From assembly GCA_013285425.1 (NCBI GenBank), contig CP053447.1:3602001-3666000 (forward strand): a stretch of 64,000 bases of DNA. Reading direction: 5' to 3'. Both the position numbers and the translations under genes were made by a program. Source of the stretch: Ignavibacteriota bacterium. Its GTDB lineage: Bacteria > Bacteroidota > Ignavibacteria > Ignavibacteriales > Ignavibacteriaceae. Below, one piece after another: positions 43,777 through 52,223 of the stretch. Below the pieces are notes generated by a model. That model was not told where the DNA came from. It searched no databases and was given only the letters and a program-made list of their open reading frames with translations. Each line of letters opens with the position of its first letter. The first letter of the stretch is position 1.

Positions 43777-44535
43777 ATGAAGATTTACAATCACCTGTTA
43801 AATACGATTAAGGAAAAAGGAGCTGCTTATTTAGTCCTTCTTGATCCTGATAAACTTTCAGAAAAAAAATTAAGTAATTTCTTAAATCACTGTCAGAAAT
43901 CCGGTGTTGATGGTTTTTTAGTTGGCGGCAGTTTGATGATCAATGGTGATTTTGAATCTTTTCTTGAAAAAGTAAAGATAAACACTAACCTACCGGTAAT
44001 TATTTTCCCCGGCAGCATCACTCAGGTTTCATCTTTTGCTGATGCAATTTTATTTCTCTCGGTTGTAAGCGGAAGAAATCCTGAGCATTTAATAGGTAAG
44101 CATGTTCTCGCAGCACCATCGATTAAAAAAGCGGGAATTGAACCAATATCCACTGCTTATATATTAGTCGAATCGGGCACAACTACCACTGCAGTATATA
44201 TGAGCGGAAGCTTGCCGATTCCAAGAAATAAACCAGAGATTGCTTCAGCAACTGCACTCGCATCTGAGTATCTTGGAATGAAATTTATTTATCTTGAAGC
44301 CGGGAGCGGTGCTGATAATTCAGTTCCAAATGAAATGATTAAAGCTGTAAGTGAACAATGCAGCATACCGATTATCGTTGGCGGCGGAATAAGAACTCCT
44401 CAAACTGCACGCGAAAAAGTTGAAAGCGGTGCTTCAGTGATTGTGACAGGAAATTATTTTGAAAATGAAAACAACTGGAACCTGATTAAAGATTTTGCTT
44501 CTGCTGTTCATATTAAACAAAGTATTTTGGTTTAA
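43777..44535 (+). CDS. Geranylgeranylglyceryl phosphate synthase-like protein (PcrB/GGGPS group II)
   Basis: This TIM-barrel prenyltransferase attaches a polyprenyl chain to glycerol-1-phosphate, the first step of archaeal ether lipids, and is also present in some Bacteroidota. The evidence is AYLVLLDPDKLSEKKL at the N-terminus, 'GVDGFLVGGSLM', 'VIIFPGSITQVSSFADAILF', 'SGRNPEHLIGKHVLA', 'FIYLEAGSGADNSVP' and 'PIIVGGGIRTPQTAREKVES' as phosphate-binding loops. Length 252 fits group II enzymes. Chain length of the substrate cannot be told. It lies next to a lipid-type operon on the opposite strand. Confidence 0.92.
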   Translation: MKIYNHLLNTIKEKGAAYLVLLDPDKLSEKKLSNFLNHCQKSGVDGFLVGGSLMINGDFESFLEKVKINTNLPVIIFPGSITQVSSFADAILFLSVVSGRNPEHLIGKHVLAAPSIKKAGIEPISTAYILVESGTTTTAVYMSGSLPIPRNKPEIASATALASEYLGMKFIYLEAGSGADNSVPNEMIKAVSEQCSIPIIVGGGIRTPQTAREKVESGASVIVTGNYFENENNWNLIKDFASAVHIKQSILV

Positions 44536-44630
44536 CTCAATTGAACGCTGATTCAACAGAACAGATGGATTAAAACCGATCCGTTAAAATCAGGTAATTC
44601 AGTTTAATTCATGTAACATTACTTTAAAGG
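44536..44630. repeat. Degenerate intergenic repeat
   Basis: The gap between GGGP synthase and gmhA contains 'GATTCAACAGAACAGATGG', 'GATCCGTTAAAATCAGG' and 'CAGTTTAATTCATG', which are diverged relatives of the 32-bp repeat text at 2724 and 4390 ('CAGTTTAATC'). It is too diverged for firm delimitation. Confidence 0.35.
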
Positions 44631-44638
44631 ATTAAAAA

Positions 44639-45223
44639 TTGGACGCACAAAAATTTATAATAGATTCTCTTAACGAAAGTTCAGAAACAAAATTAAAGAT
44701 AAGAGATCAGCTTACCGAAGAAATCTTAAAAGCTGTTGATATACTGGTTTCATCATATAAAGACGGTAACAAACTTTTATTATGCGGTAACGGAGGAAGT
44801 GCGGCAGATTGTCAGCATATCGCAACCGAATTTATGATAAGATTAAATCATGCTATTCAGCGTCCTGCTTTACCCGCAATTGCTCTTACAACTGATTCAT
44901 CAAACCTAACCGCAGGCGGAAATGATATCGGTTTCGAAAATGTGTTTGCCAGAAATGTAGAAGGACTTGGTTCTCTTGGCGATGTTCTGCTTGCAATATC
45001 AACAAGCGGAAATTCCAGAAATGTAATTAAAGCAGTTGAAAAAGCTCACTCTAAGGGGATGAAAGTAATCGGATTTTTGGGCGGTAACGGAGGTGAATTA
45101 AAATCACTGGTTGATTTACCGATCATTATTCCGTCATCAAATGTTCAAAGGATACAAGAAGGTCATATTACAGTTGCTCATATTATTTGCGAGCTTGTTG
45201 AAGACAGGCTTTACGGCAGCTAA
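44639..45223 (+). CDS. gmhA: D-sedoheptulose 7-phosphate isomerase
   Basis: This cytoplasmic isomerase makes heptose 7-phosphate for ADP-heptose and lipopolysaccharide or S-layer glycan. The single SIS domain shows 'NKLLLCGNGGSAADCQHIAT' and 'VLLAISTSGNSRNVIKAVEK'. The family-specific 'NAIQRPALPAIALTTDSSNL'-type segment is here 'RPALPAIALTTDSSNLTAGG', and 'IQEGHITVAHIICELVED' supplies the catalytic His region. At 194 residues it is typical. The start is a TTG at 44639 with AAAGGA seven bases upstream. No other heptose genes are adjacent. Confidence 0.92.
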   Translation: MDAQKFIIDSLNESSETKLKIRDQLTEEILKAVDILVSSYKDGNKLLLCGNGGSAADCQHIATEFMIRLNHAIQRPALPAIALTTDSSNLTAGGNDIGFENVFARNVEGLGSLGDVLLAISTSGNSRNVIKAVEKAHSKGMKVIGFLGGNGGELKSLVDLPIIIPSSNVQRIQEGHITVAHIICELVEDRLYGS

Positions 45224-45267
45224 TTTTTAAACAGCACAATCCAGAATTAAAAAATCTTTATTCAATC

Positions 45268-45834
45268 TTATTTATTATTGTTTGACAGACGCGTGCCCAT
45301 CCAATTGATCTTATCACCAATTTGTATATTGTGTTTAGCACAAAAACCCGCTACTACTTCAACAACATACTTTGAAAGCTCGGATGCCGGATAGCTTTGC
45401 TCTGTAAGAATTTTTGTGTCTCTGTGAATTGTTACAATCTTTTTCTGTTCATTAACAAATATCATATCAAGCGATATAAAAGTATTCCGCATCCAGAAAG
45501 ATTGATAAGCTTCTTTGGGAAAGATAAAAAGCATTCCCTGGTTTTCAGACATCTCTTTCCGGTTCATTAAACCAAGTTGTCTCTCATAATCATTATCAGC
45601 TATCTCCAAATCTATCTTTGCCTTTAATGTACCGAGAGAATCAGTAAATATAAGTTCACCTTCCTTTGTAAAAGTATAATATTCCATTTTGGGCTCTTTG
45701 TTAACAAAGTTATCAACTATAAAATAACCTATAACTGCAAGAACAATAACCGCGATAATAATTTTTTGTACTGGTAATTTTAATTTTGTATCGGATGATT
45801 TTTGTATCTGCTGCTTGCTTTGCTTTTTAGCCAT
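45268..45834 (-). CDS. DUF192 membrane-anchored protein
   Basis: An N-terminal lysine-rich stretch is followed by one membrane helix (KIIIAVIVLAVIGYFIVDNF) and a DUF192 domain with 'NDYERQLGLMNRKEMSENQG' and 'MLFIFPKEAYQSFWMRNTFI', then 'SLDMIFVNEQKKIVTIHRDT'. DUF192 proteins are small beta-barrels of unknown function, often envelope-associated. I chose the ATG at 45834 because AGGG lies eight bases upstream; an ATG at 45840 is too close to it, and one at 45864 adds ten residues. It is convergent with gmhA. Confidence 0.85.
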   Translation of the reverse strand: MAKKQSKQQIQKSSDTKLKLPVQKIIIAVIVLAVIGYFIVDNFVNKEPKMEYYTFTKEGELIFTDSLGTLKAKIDLEIADNDYERQLGLMNRKEMSENQGMLFIFPKEAYQSFWMRNTFISLDMIFVNEQKKIVTIHRDTKILTEQSYPASELSKYVVEVVAGFCAKHNIQIGDKINWMGTRLSNNNK

Positions 45835-45968
45835 TATCATTTCCCTGATATTTGTGCAGGGCAAATATAATGAATCAATATTATTTTTTTGAAGGTATAT
45901 TTAATCATTATATATTTTGTTTAAGTTAGAATGGTTTAATTCATACAGATAATAAGACTCTAAAAAAA

Positions 45969-46616
45969 ATGAGCACATTGTCAGATAAAGACATACCTTT
46001 GCCGCTGGTTTCGATCATTATGGCGGTTTATAACAGAGAAGCTTATATTCAAAGAGCCGTTGATTCTGTTATAAATCAAAGTTATATAAACTGGGAATTG
46101 ATTGCGGTTGATGATGAAAGCGAAGATAATTCAGCCCAACTGTTGGAAAATTATAAGAACAGTAATTCAAAAATAAATGTTGTTTATCAGCAGCACCAAT
46201 TTCTTCCGGCAGCACGAAACAACGGTATCAAAAATTCTAAAGGAGAATATATTACTTTTCTGGATAGTGATGACGAATACCATATTGATCATATTCTGAA
46301 AAGGATAAATTATTTAACCTTGCATCCTCAGGTTGATTTTTTGCATGGCGGTGTAAAAATAATAGGGAATGAATTTGTTCCGGATAAAAATGACACAACA
46401 AAACTTATCCACCTTTCTCAATGTACAATCGGCGCAACTTTTTTTGGGAGAAGAAATGTTTTTATTGAATTGAAAGGATTTAAAGATATGCACTATAGCG
46501 AAGACTCCGAATTTCTTGAAAGAGTTATGAAAAATTATACAGTTGAAAAAGTAAATTTTCCAACATACATATATCACAGGGATACACCTGATAGTATAAC
46601 TAATACAATCAAGTAA
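45969..46616 (+). CDS. Family 2 glycosyltransferase
   Basis: A GT-A fold transferase with the opening 'PLVSIIMAVYNREAYIQRAV' and 'SVINQSYINWELIAVDDESE', the aspartate-rich 'FLDSDDEYHIDHIL' (DxD motif) and 'AARNNGIKNSKGEYITFLDS'. At 215 residues the fold is near minimal. The acceptor sugar is unknown. It is cytoplasmic and membrane-peripheral. The alpha/beta hydrolase gene starts two bases after its stop, so the two are co-translated. Confidence 0.9.
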   Translation: MSTLSDKDIPLPLVSIIMAVYNREAYIQRAVDSVINQSYINWELIAVDDESEDNSAQLLENYKNSNSKINVVYQQHQFLPAARNNGIKNSKGEYITFLDSDDEYHIDHILKRINYLTLHPQVDFLHGGVKIIGNEFVPDKNDTTKLIHLSQCTIGATFFGRRNVFIELKGFKDMHYSEDSEFLERVMKNYTVEKVNFPTYIYHRDTPDSITNTIK

Positions 46617-46618
46617 AA

Positions 46619-47476
46619 ATGAAAAGTAAAATTCTTGAAAGGAAAATAATCTCCCTGAATCCTCAACAGGAATTGATGATTGAGAGCGGATGGGGCAGAG
46701 ATGTTCTTACAAAAACCGTAGTAGAAAAAATCACTTATTTGTCAGATGGATTAAAAGTAAAAGGCTACATTGCTTATCCCAAAGACAACTTAAAAAAATA
46801 TCCTTGTATTATCTGGTGCCGCGGGGGAATTGGTAATTCCGGAGCGATTGATAAGTTTACTGCCCGCGGTATGTTTGGACAAATAGCAAGCTGGGGTTTT
46901 TGTGTCTTTTCTTCTCAATACCGGGGTAATGACGGTGGAGAGGGTCATGATGATTTTGGCGGTGATGATTTAAATGATGTCCTTAATCTGGTAACTATTG
47001 CTGATGAAATTCCACAAGCTGATACTGAGATTTGGGGAATTGAAGGCTGGAGCCGCGGCGGAATGATGACTTATCTTACCTTAACAAGAACAAATATTTT
47101 CAAAGCTGCTGTTGTAATTGGCGGAATCGCAAATCTAAGATGTAGTGCAGAAGAAAGTAAATTTAAGAAAAGATTGTATGAACAGACTTCAGCAAAATTT
47201 AAGGAAAGTGATTTTAAAAGCAGATGTGAGAAAAGATCGATAATTAATTTTCCTGAAAAACTTCCGAATACTACACCATTACTGATTATTCACGGCAATA
47301 ACGATGAACAGGTAACTCCAAACGATTCAATTGACCTTTCTTATAAATTGCTGGAACTTAAATTTCCTTATCGTTTGGTGATGCTTGAAGATGGAGATCA
47401 TTTTTTAAAATCTCACAGAAAGGAAGTTGATGAGATGAAAAGAAACTGGTTTGAAAAATATTTAAGACTAAAGTAA
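46619..47476 (+). CDS. Alpha/beta hydrolase (S9/prolyl-oligopeptidase-like), cytoplasmic
   Basis: The 285-residue product lacks a signal peptide and has an alpha/beta hydrolase core with the nucleophile elbow GWSRGGMM, 'HGNNDEQVTPNDSI' (Asp) and 'EDGDHFLKSHRKE' (His). The lid region holds 'GIGNSGAIDKFTARGMFGQI'. This resembles S9-type dipeptidyl-peptidase or esterase proteins without the propeller. The substrate is not known. It is coupled to the GT2 gene with a two-base gap. Confidence 0.87.
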   Translation: MKSKILERKIISLNPQQELMIESGWGRDVLTKTVVEKITYLSDGLKVKGYIAYPKDNLKKYPCIIWCRGGIGNSGAIDKFTARGMFGQIASWGFCVFSSQYRGNDGGEGHDDFGGDDLNDVLNLVTIADEIPQADTEIWGIEGWSRGGMMTYLTLTRTNIFKAAVVIGGIANLRCSAEESKFKKRLYEQTSAKFKESDFKSRCEKRSIINFPEKLPNTTPLLIIHGNNDEQVTPNDSIDLSYKLLELKFPYRLVMLEDGDHFLKSHRKEVDEMKRNWFEKYLRLK

Positions 47477-47482
47477 TTAAAG

Positions 47483-48958
47483 TTAAAGAGACTCTAATTT
47501 TTCTAACAACTTAACCATTGCAAAGGTATCAAGCTTACAATATTCAAGAAGATTTGTCCGGGTACAGGCAATCCGGATTAAATCAGTTTCATAGAATAAA
47601 CTTTCAAATTTAATTGATGCAAGTCCGCCTTCATTGATTGTTAAATTCTCATAACTTAAATCCGGTATAAGTGCCGGCAGAACATATTTAATCGAATACG
47701 AGCCTTTCATATCGTTTGTATAATAATATTTTTTTTGGAATGGCAGCATTAAATCTTTTATACGACTGATTCTATCCTGAATTTCATCATTATACTCTGG
47801 AAAAGTTTCTGCAATTTCTTTTAACCGGGAAATCTCAAATGTTTTATTATAAGTAATTATATCACCTTTACCTTTGGTTATTTTTAAAAGATTAATAATG
47901 AATTTAACTCTCGGATCATTTGCTGCCTCAGCTAAAAAATCAAAATGCTCAGGTATGCTTTCTTTACTTTTTTTATAATGAACAGAATACTGAAAGGGTA
48001 TTTGCATATACGGTTTCGAGTTATCAAACATAGGAACAGCAGGCTGAAATGTTTCAAAATCCATAAAGTAAACCGGATAATTAAGCCCGGATAGAAAGTC
48101 CTTAATTGCGATTTTATCAATTATATTTCTTTTGCTCTTATAGACATCAAGCTGAAGTCCGGCTGATTTAGGTAGTTTTACATCGTCGGGAATATCTTCA
48201 AGCTTTATTATTCCGTTTCTGTATAAATCATATTTTTTATCCAGATGCAAACCGGAAAGATCAAATACTGAATTATCCGGAATATGCTTTCTGCAATATT
48301 GAAAGAATGAACAGATATATGGGTTATGACAATGCTCTCCGATATCAATCGAAGGAATTGTCTTTTTTCTCAATACCTCTTTAAATCGATTAACTTTTTC
48401 CTGAACCCAATCCTGCATTGGTAGTATTAAATTTAAAACTGATTCAATTTTAAAAAGTTCATCTAACTCAAGATTTCCGTTCCGCACATATTGATTATTT
48501 ATATAAATAATGGAAAAATCTTTTATCTTATATCCGCTGTTAGAGATTACCCAATATTGCAGAGCTGCATCCTGCAAATAAGTTTCTGAAATTGAAACAG
48601 AACTTTTTACTTCAAATATTTCCAGAGTACCGCTTTCATTAACAACTATATCTGCAATTGATAAAACCTCACTGAAAAAAAATGAAGCTTCATAGATTAT
48701 CTTTTGTTTTTTCTGTATTAGCTCCTTAGTCTCGGCTATTGCTTTGCTATATTCAAATGCGGATTTTGGTGAAGCATCAATTCCATCAGGAAAAAGCTGC
48801 TGTGCCAGCTTTCCGACATCTGTCCCGCGTTTAAACACTGCCTCCTGCATCTCAGAAACCTTGTCCATTTCGTTGTAATGATATTTGTATAGGTACAGAT
48901 GTTTTTCGCACTGAACGCCGCGTATAAAAGAAGATTTACTGAGAAGATGTGAACTCAT
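47483..48958 (-). CDS. DUF2779 protein with Cas4-like nuclease and DEDD exonuclease-like regions
   Basis: The N-terminal half contains a PD-(D/E)XK-like core: 'LEIFEVKSSVSISETYLQDA' supplies the ExK pair, and 'ALQYWVISNSGYKIKDFSII' follows as in Cas4/RecB-type domains. The cysteines 'CHNPYICSFFQYC' may bind an iron-sulfur cluster. The C-terminal half opens with 'VYFMDFETFQPAVPMFDNSK', a DEDD-type DxE motif, and ends with 'TNLLEYCKLDTFAMVKLLEK'. DUF2779 proteins are found near defence and CRISPR loci; a cellular role is not established. The start is the ATG at 48958 (a TTG at 48973 is unsupported). Confidence 0.85.
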   Translation of the reverse strand: MSSHLLSKSSFIRGVQCEKHLYLYKYHYNEMDKVSEMQEAVFKRGTDVGKLAQQLFPDGIDASPKSAFEYSKAIAETKELIQKKQKIIYEASFFFSEVLSIADIVVNESGTLEIFEVKSSVSISETYLQDAALQYWVISNSGYKIKDFSIIYINNQYVRNGNLELDELFKIESVLNLILPMQDWVQEKVNRFKEVLRKKTIPSIDIGEHCHNPYICSFFQYCRKHIPDNSVFDLSGLHLDKKYDLYRNGIIKLEDIPDDVKLPKSAGLQLDVYKSKRNIIDKIAIKDFLSGLNYPVYFMDFETFQPAVPMFDNSKPYMQIPFQYSVHYKKSKESIPEHFDFLAEAANDPRVKFIINLLKITKGKGDIITYNKTFEISRLKEIAETFPEYNDEIQDRISRIKDLMLPFQKKYYYTNDMKGSYSIKYVLPALIPDLSYENLTINEGGLASIKFESLFYETDLIRIACTRTNLLEYCKLDTFAMVKLLEKLESL

Positions 48959-49063
48959 TATAATTCCAAGCAATAATAATTGTCAGATATTAATTTAATA
49001 TTTTAAACCATAAGTATTTGATAGTTTATTTCAATCAAAAGAATATATTTTAAACTTATAAAG

Positions 49064-49507
49064 ATGAGATATCAGTTATTAACACTAATTATGCTGTGTT
49101 ATTTTCAGTCATTTATTTCAGCACAGGATACATACCTTACAAAAGGTTATGATAACGGATATGCCTGGATATCCCTTTCGCAGCCGATAAAAAAACTTGC
49201 AGATTACAAACAGAATTATCTCTCTTCGATTCTTGATAATCAGAAACTTCAGAAATTATCCGGAAGAAAATCCCCGGTAATATTTAATTGTGATAAAGAC
49301 CTGATGAACATTTCACAATCACCTTTGTCTGATAAGATTGATCTTGACACAGTTATAAAAAAGCTGGATATATTTTATTCTGATGATAAAAATTTAATAA
49401 TACCGGTATTAGGTGCTTATTGTTATTGTATTAAAGAACTTGCAGGAACAGACAGAAAGGAGCTGGAAATCTACAGACAAAAGTTGATGGATTATTCAAA
49501 GGATTAG
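49064..49507 (+). CDS. Small secreted protein of unknown function
   Basis: A signal peptide (LLTLIMLCYFQSFISA) ends at AQD. The mature 125 residues contain 'YAWISLSQPIKKLADYKQNY' and a pair of nearby cysteines in 'VLGAYCYCIKELAG', and no motif I recognise. The gene starts 90 bp after the divergent DUF2779 start, and its stop is one base from the 3' end of the convergent HTH gene. Unknown function. Confidence 0.72.
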   Translation: MRYQLLTLIMLCYFQSFISAQDTYLTKGYDNGYAWISLSQPIKKLADYKQNYLSSILDNQKLQKLSGRKSPVIFNCDKDLMNISQSPLSDKIDLDTVIKKLDIFYSDDKNLIIPVLGAYCYCIKELAGTDRKELEIYRQKLMDYSKD

Positions 49508-49717
49508 TTAAAACAACTGCGGCTCTTCAGGTTTCTTTTTAGACTTCTTTTCTTTTTTTTGATCTTTTAAAAAGTCAGCAAAGTCCTCTCTTTTAATTAT
49601 ATATATTTTCCCAACCTGAGTGGATTTCAATTTTTTACTTTTTATGTGATACAAAACTCCGGAATGGCTTAAGTCCAGAAGTTTTGCTACTTCCTGAACG
49701 CTGAAGAACTCTTTCAT
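49508..49717 (-). CDS. Small helix-turn-helix protein (MerR/excisionase-like HTH_17)
   Basis: The 69-residue product is a compact DNA-binding domain: 'FFSVQEVAKLLDLSHSGVLY' and 'HIKSKKLKSTQVGKIYIIKR' form the helix-turn-helix and wing, as in Xis/AlpA or HTH_17 proteins. The C-terminal 20 residues are Lys-rich. Such proteins act as excisionases or small regulators. No integrase is adjacent, so a role in a mobile element cannot be shown. It is convergent with the small secreted protein, with no gap between the stops. Confidence 0.82.
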   Translation of the reverse strand: MKEFFSVQEVAKLLDLSHSGVLYHIKSKKLKSTQVGKIYIIKREDFADFLKDQKKEKKSKKKPEEPQLF

Positions 49718-49942
49718 AATGCTTTTACGATTATTGAATACTTCTTACAGCCTAAATTTAAGCAGTTAAAATAAGAGTTTCAATCAAAGCTGATAAAATT
49801 GAAAACACGATTTCAGAAATTTAAGTTTATTAGTCTGATTAAGTTAAGTTTCGGGAGCTATAAGTATTCTTCTATAATTAATGCACAAAACTTTCCCATA
49901 TTATATATGCCACTTACTTGCTAATAAACAAAAGTAAAAATC
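49718..49942. other. Intergenic DNA, no gene seen
   Basis: No coding or RNA feature was recognised. It holds the upstream region of the minus-strand HTH gene and ends at the terminator of the VCBS gene (49943-49980). Confidence 0.4.
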
Positions 49943-49980
49943 ATAAAAAAAGCCGTTAAGAATAAAGTTAACGGCTTTAA
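49943..49980 (-). terminator. Terminator after the VCBS-repeat gene at 50005
   Basis: On the minus strand AAAGCCGTTAA and TTAACGGCTTT are perfect 11-base arms followed by TTTTTATG. It lies 24 bp beyond the stop. Confidence 0.82.
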
Positions 49981-50004
49981 GAAATTAATAATCTGTTTAA
50001 TAAA

Positions 50005-52011
50005 TTATTTAATCAGCATCATCCGCTTTGTAGTTGATTGACCGCTGCTTTGTAATGTGTAAAAGTACGTTCCGCTTGAAAGCTGTTTTGCATCAAAGTA
50101 AACCTGATAGCTTCCGGCAGTTTTATACTCATTTACAAGTACTGTAATTTCTTTTCCAAGAATATCATAAACCTTTAATGTTGTGTAGCCGCTTTCAGTC
50201 AACTGAAACCTTATTGTTGTAACAGGATTAAACGGATTTGGATAATTCTGGTTTAATATAAAACTAAGCGGCAATTCTGAAAACTGATCTTTTACATCTG
50301 TAAGCGGTGAAAACAGATTTTTATAAAAATGAAAATTTCCGTTATACTCACCGATTACCATATCTTTTCTGAAATCTCCATCAAGGTCTGCAAACGCCGG
50401 ATATGTACCCTGTTCAACTGTAATGCCTGCAAATAATGAATCTTCTCTTACCCATTGAGGACTGCTTACTGTTCCGTTGTTTCTGTAAAATTTGATAGAG
50501 CCCCAGTTATCACCAATTATCAAATCAAAGTCATCATCATTATCAATATCAGCAAGTGTTGGTCTTCCATAATTTGGAAAAGTAACCCCGGTAAACATAG
50601 TAGTGTTTTCGGTAAATACATTATTACCATCATTTAAATAAAACTTTGTTTGACTTCCGCTTTCTGCACCAACAAGAAGGTCAAGATGACCATCACCGTT
50701 AAGATCTGCAAAAGATGGAATACTTTGCCATCCGATATCAATTGTACCAAACATAGTTGTATTTTGTGTAAAGGTACCGTTATTGTTAATATAAAGATAA
50801 ACCTTACCATCCATTGCACCTGATACAATATCATAATCTCCATCATTATCAATATCAACAAAAACGGGAGTGCTGTAAGAACCTACATCGATATTTGAAA
50901 ATGGTGCAGAAACTTGTTTAAAAACAGGAACTTCCGGAGTTCCATCATTTATAAAATAAATGAATTTGCCATCCCAGTTTCCACTAATAAGGTCATTATC
51001 TCCATCGCCGTCAAAATCTGCTAAGGAGGCAGTACCTCCGCTTGCATTAATCTTTATGACTTTCAAATAATCAGGATAATACTGAAATGCTGGTGCAGTT
51101 GTAGTTCCTGTATTGCGATAGGTGTATAATATGCCGTTAGAAGTACCATAAACTAAATCAATATCACCATCATTGTCTATATCTGCAAGAGCAGGTTGTT
51201 TCCAATAAGTGTTTGATTCTACTCCGCCAAATACGGTTGCATTTATAGTCCATACGGGACTTTGTTTTGTTCCGGTGTTTCTATAATAAACTAAAGTCTG
51301 AAGGTCTCTTCCAAAAAGAAGATCGTAATCACTATCACCATCAATATCTGCAAAAGCCGGATAAGCGTTTAATCCAATATCGGAAATTCCGGTAACGAGA
51401 GAATTATCTAAAGTAAACACAGGATTTGTACTTGTTCCGGTATTTCTGAATCCCATAGTTATACCCGCTTCAGGACCGCCTAAAATTGATTCGCCGATTC
51501 CAACGAACAAATCAAAGTCACCATCATCATCAATATCAACAAATGCTGGTTTAGGATCAGTTCCAATCAGTAAATTAACGTCAACAAAAATTGTATCTCC
51601 GGTTTCAAACTGCGGAGAGTAAATTGTGCCGACATTTTCATAATACAAAAGTCCATTATACCCGCCTATAATAAGATCGAGATCTCCATCTCCGTCTAAA
51701 TCAACCAGAGTAGGATAATCAGCATTTGTTCCGGCAATTCCGCCTGCATAAATATTTTCCAGTACAGAATTATCCTTTACAAATGTTGTTGGAAACGGTT
51801 GCGGATTGCTCCAAAAAAACTCAGCTTCATCACCAATGCTGCCTAAAATAAGATCAAGGTATCCATCATTGTTAAGATCTGCAAAATAAGGTGCAGAAAA
51901 ATTACCAACACTTACACCTGATACATTAAAAACAGAATCGACATAAAGCCAGTTTTGGGCAAAAAGATTTGATGATATAAAGAAAACAATAAGAAGAAGA
52001 AATTTTTTCAC
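50005..52011 (-). CDS. Secreted FG-GAP/VCBS beta-propeller protein with C-terminal sorting domain
   Basis: The protein starts with a signal peptide (KKFLLLIVFFISSNLFAQ). I chose the GTG at 52011 with CTGGAG seven bases upstream; an ATG at 52098 would place about 29 residues of uninformative text before it. At least ten FG-GAP/VCBS calcium-binding repeats follow (for example 'LVDLDGDGDLDLIIGGYNGL', 'FVDIDDDGDFDLFVGIGESI', 'ADIDNDGDIDLVYGTSNGIL'). The sorting domain begins at NYPNPFNPVTTIRFQL and ends with GTYFYTLQSSGQ. It is likely a calcium-stabilised surface or extracellular protein with adhesion or binding function. About 668 residues. Confidence 0.88.
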   Translation of the reverse strand: MKKFLLLIVFFISSNLFAQNWLYVDSVFNVSGVSVGNFSAPYFADLNNDGYLDLILGSIGDEAEFFWSNPQPFPTTFVKDNSVLENIYAGGIAGTNADYPTLVDLDGDGDLDLIIGGYNGLLYYENVGTIYSPQFETGDTIFVDVNLLIGTDPKPAFVDIDDDGDFDLFVGIGESILGGPEAGITMGFRNTGTSTNPVFTLDNSLVTGISDIGLNAYPAFADIDGDSDYDLLFGRDLQTLVYYRNTGTKQSPVWTINATVFGGVESNTYWKQPALADIDNDGDIDLVYGTSNGILYTYRNTGTTTAPAFQYYPDYLKVIKINASGGTASLADFDGDGDNDLISGNWDGKFIYFINDGTPEVPVFKQVSAPFSNIDVGSYSTPVFVDIDNDGDYDIVSGAMDGKVYLYINNNGTFTQNTTMFGTIDIGWQSIPSFADLNGDGHLDLLVGAESGSQTKFYLNDGNNVFTENTTMFTGVTFPNYGRPTLADIDNDDDFDLIIGDNWGSIKFYRNNGTVSSPQWVREDSLFAGITVEQGTYPAFADLDGDFRKDMVIGEYNGNFHFYKNLFSPLTDVKDQFSELPLSFILNQNYPNPFNPVTTIRFQLTESGYTTLKVYDILGKEITVLVNEYKTAGSYQVYFDAKQLSSGTYFYTLQSSGQSTTKRMMLIK

Positions 52012-52163
52012 AATGTACTCCAGAATTTTTTTAATGTATATGCAAAGATACACAAAAATTTTATGAGGCTTGAATTTCTGAATGTGTATAATATCCAATG
52101 ATTGGCAGATATCTGAAAAGAGATAAGTTTTTTTAGAAATGTCTTAAGTTTTAGTCAGAGATT

Positions 52164-52202
52164 TAAAAAAAATCCCCTGTCAATGTTTTTGACAGGGGAT
52201 AT
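52164..52202 (-). terminator. Terminator after the second VCBS gene
   Basis: On the minus strand ATCCCCTGTCAA and TTGACAGGGGAT form a near-perfect stem followed by TTTTTTTTAA. It lies 22 bp beyond the stop at 52224. Confidence 0.85.
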
Positions 52203-52223
52203 GTAAATTAAAAATTCAGGCTT

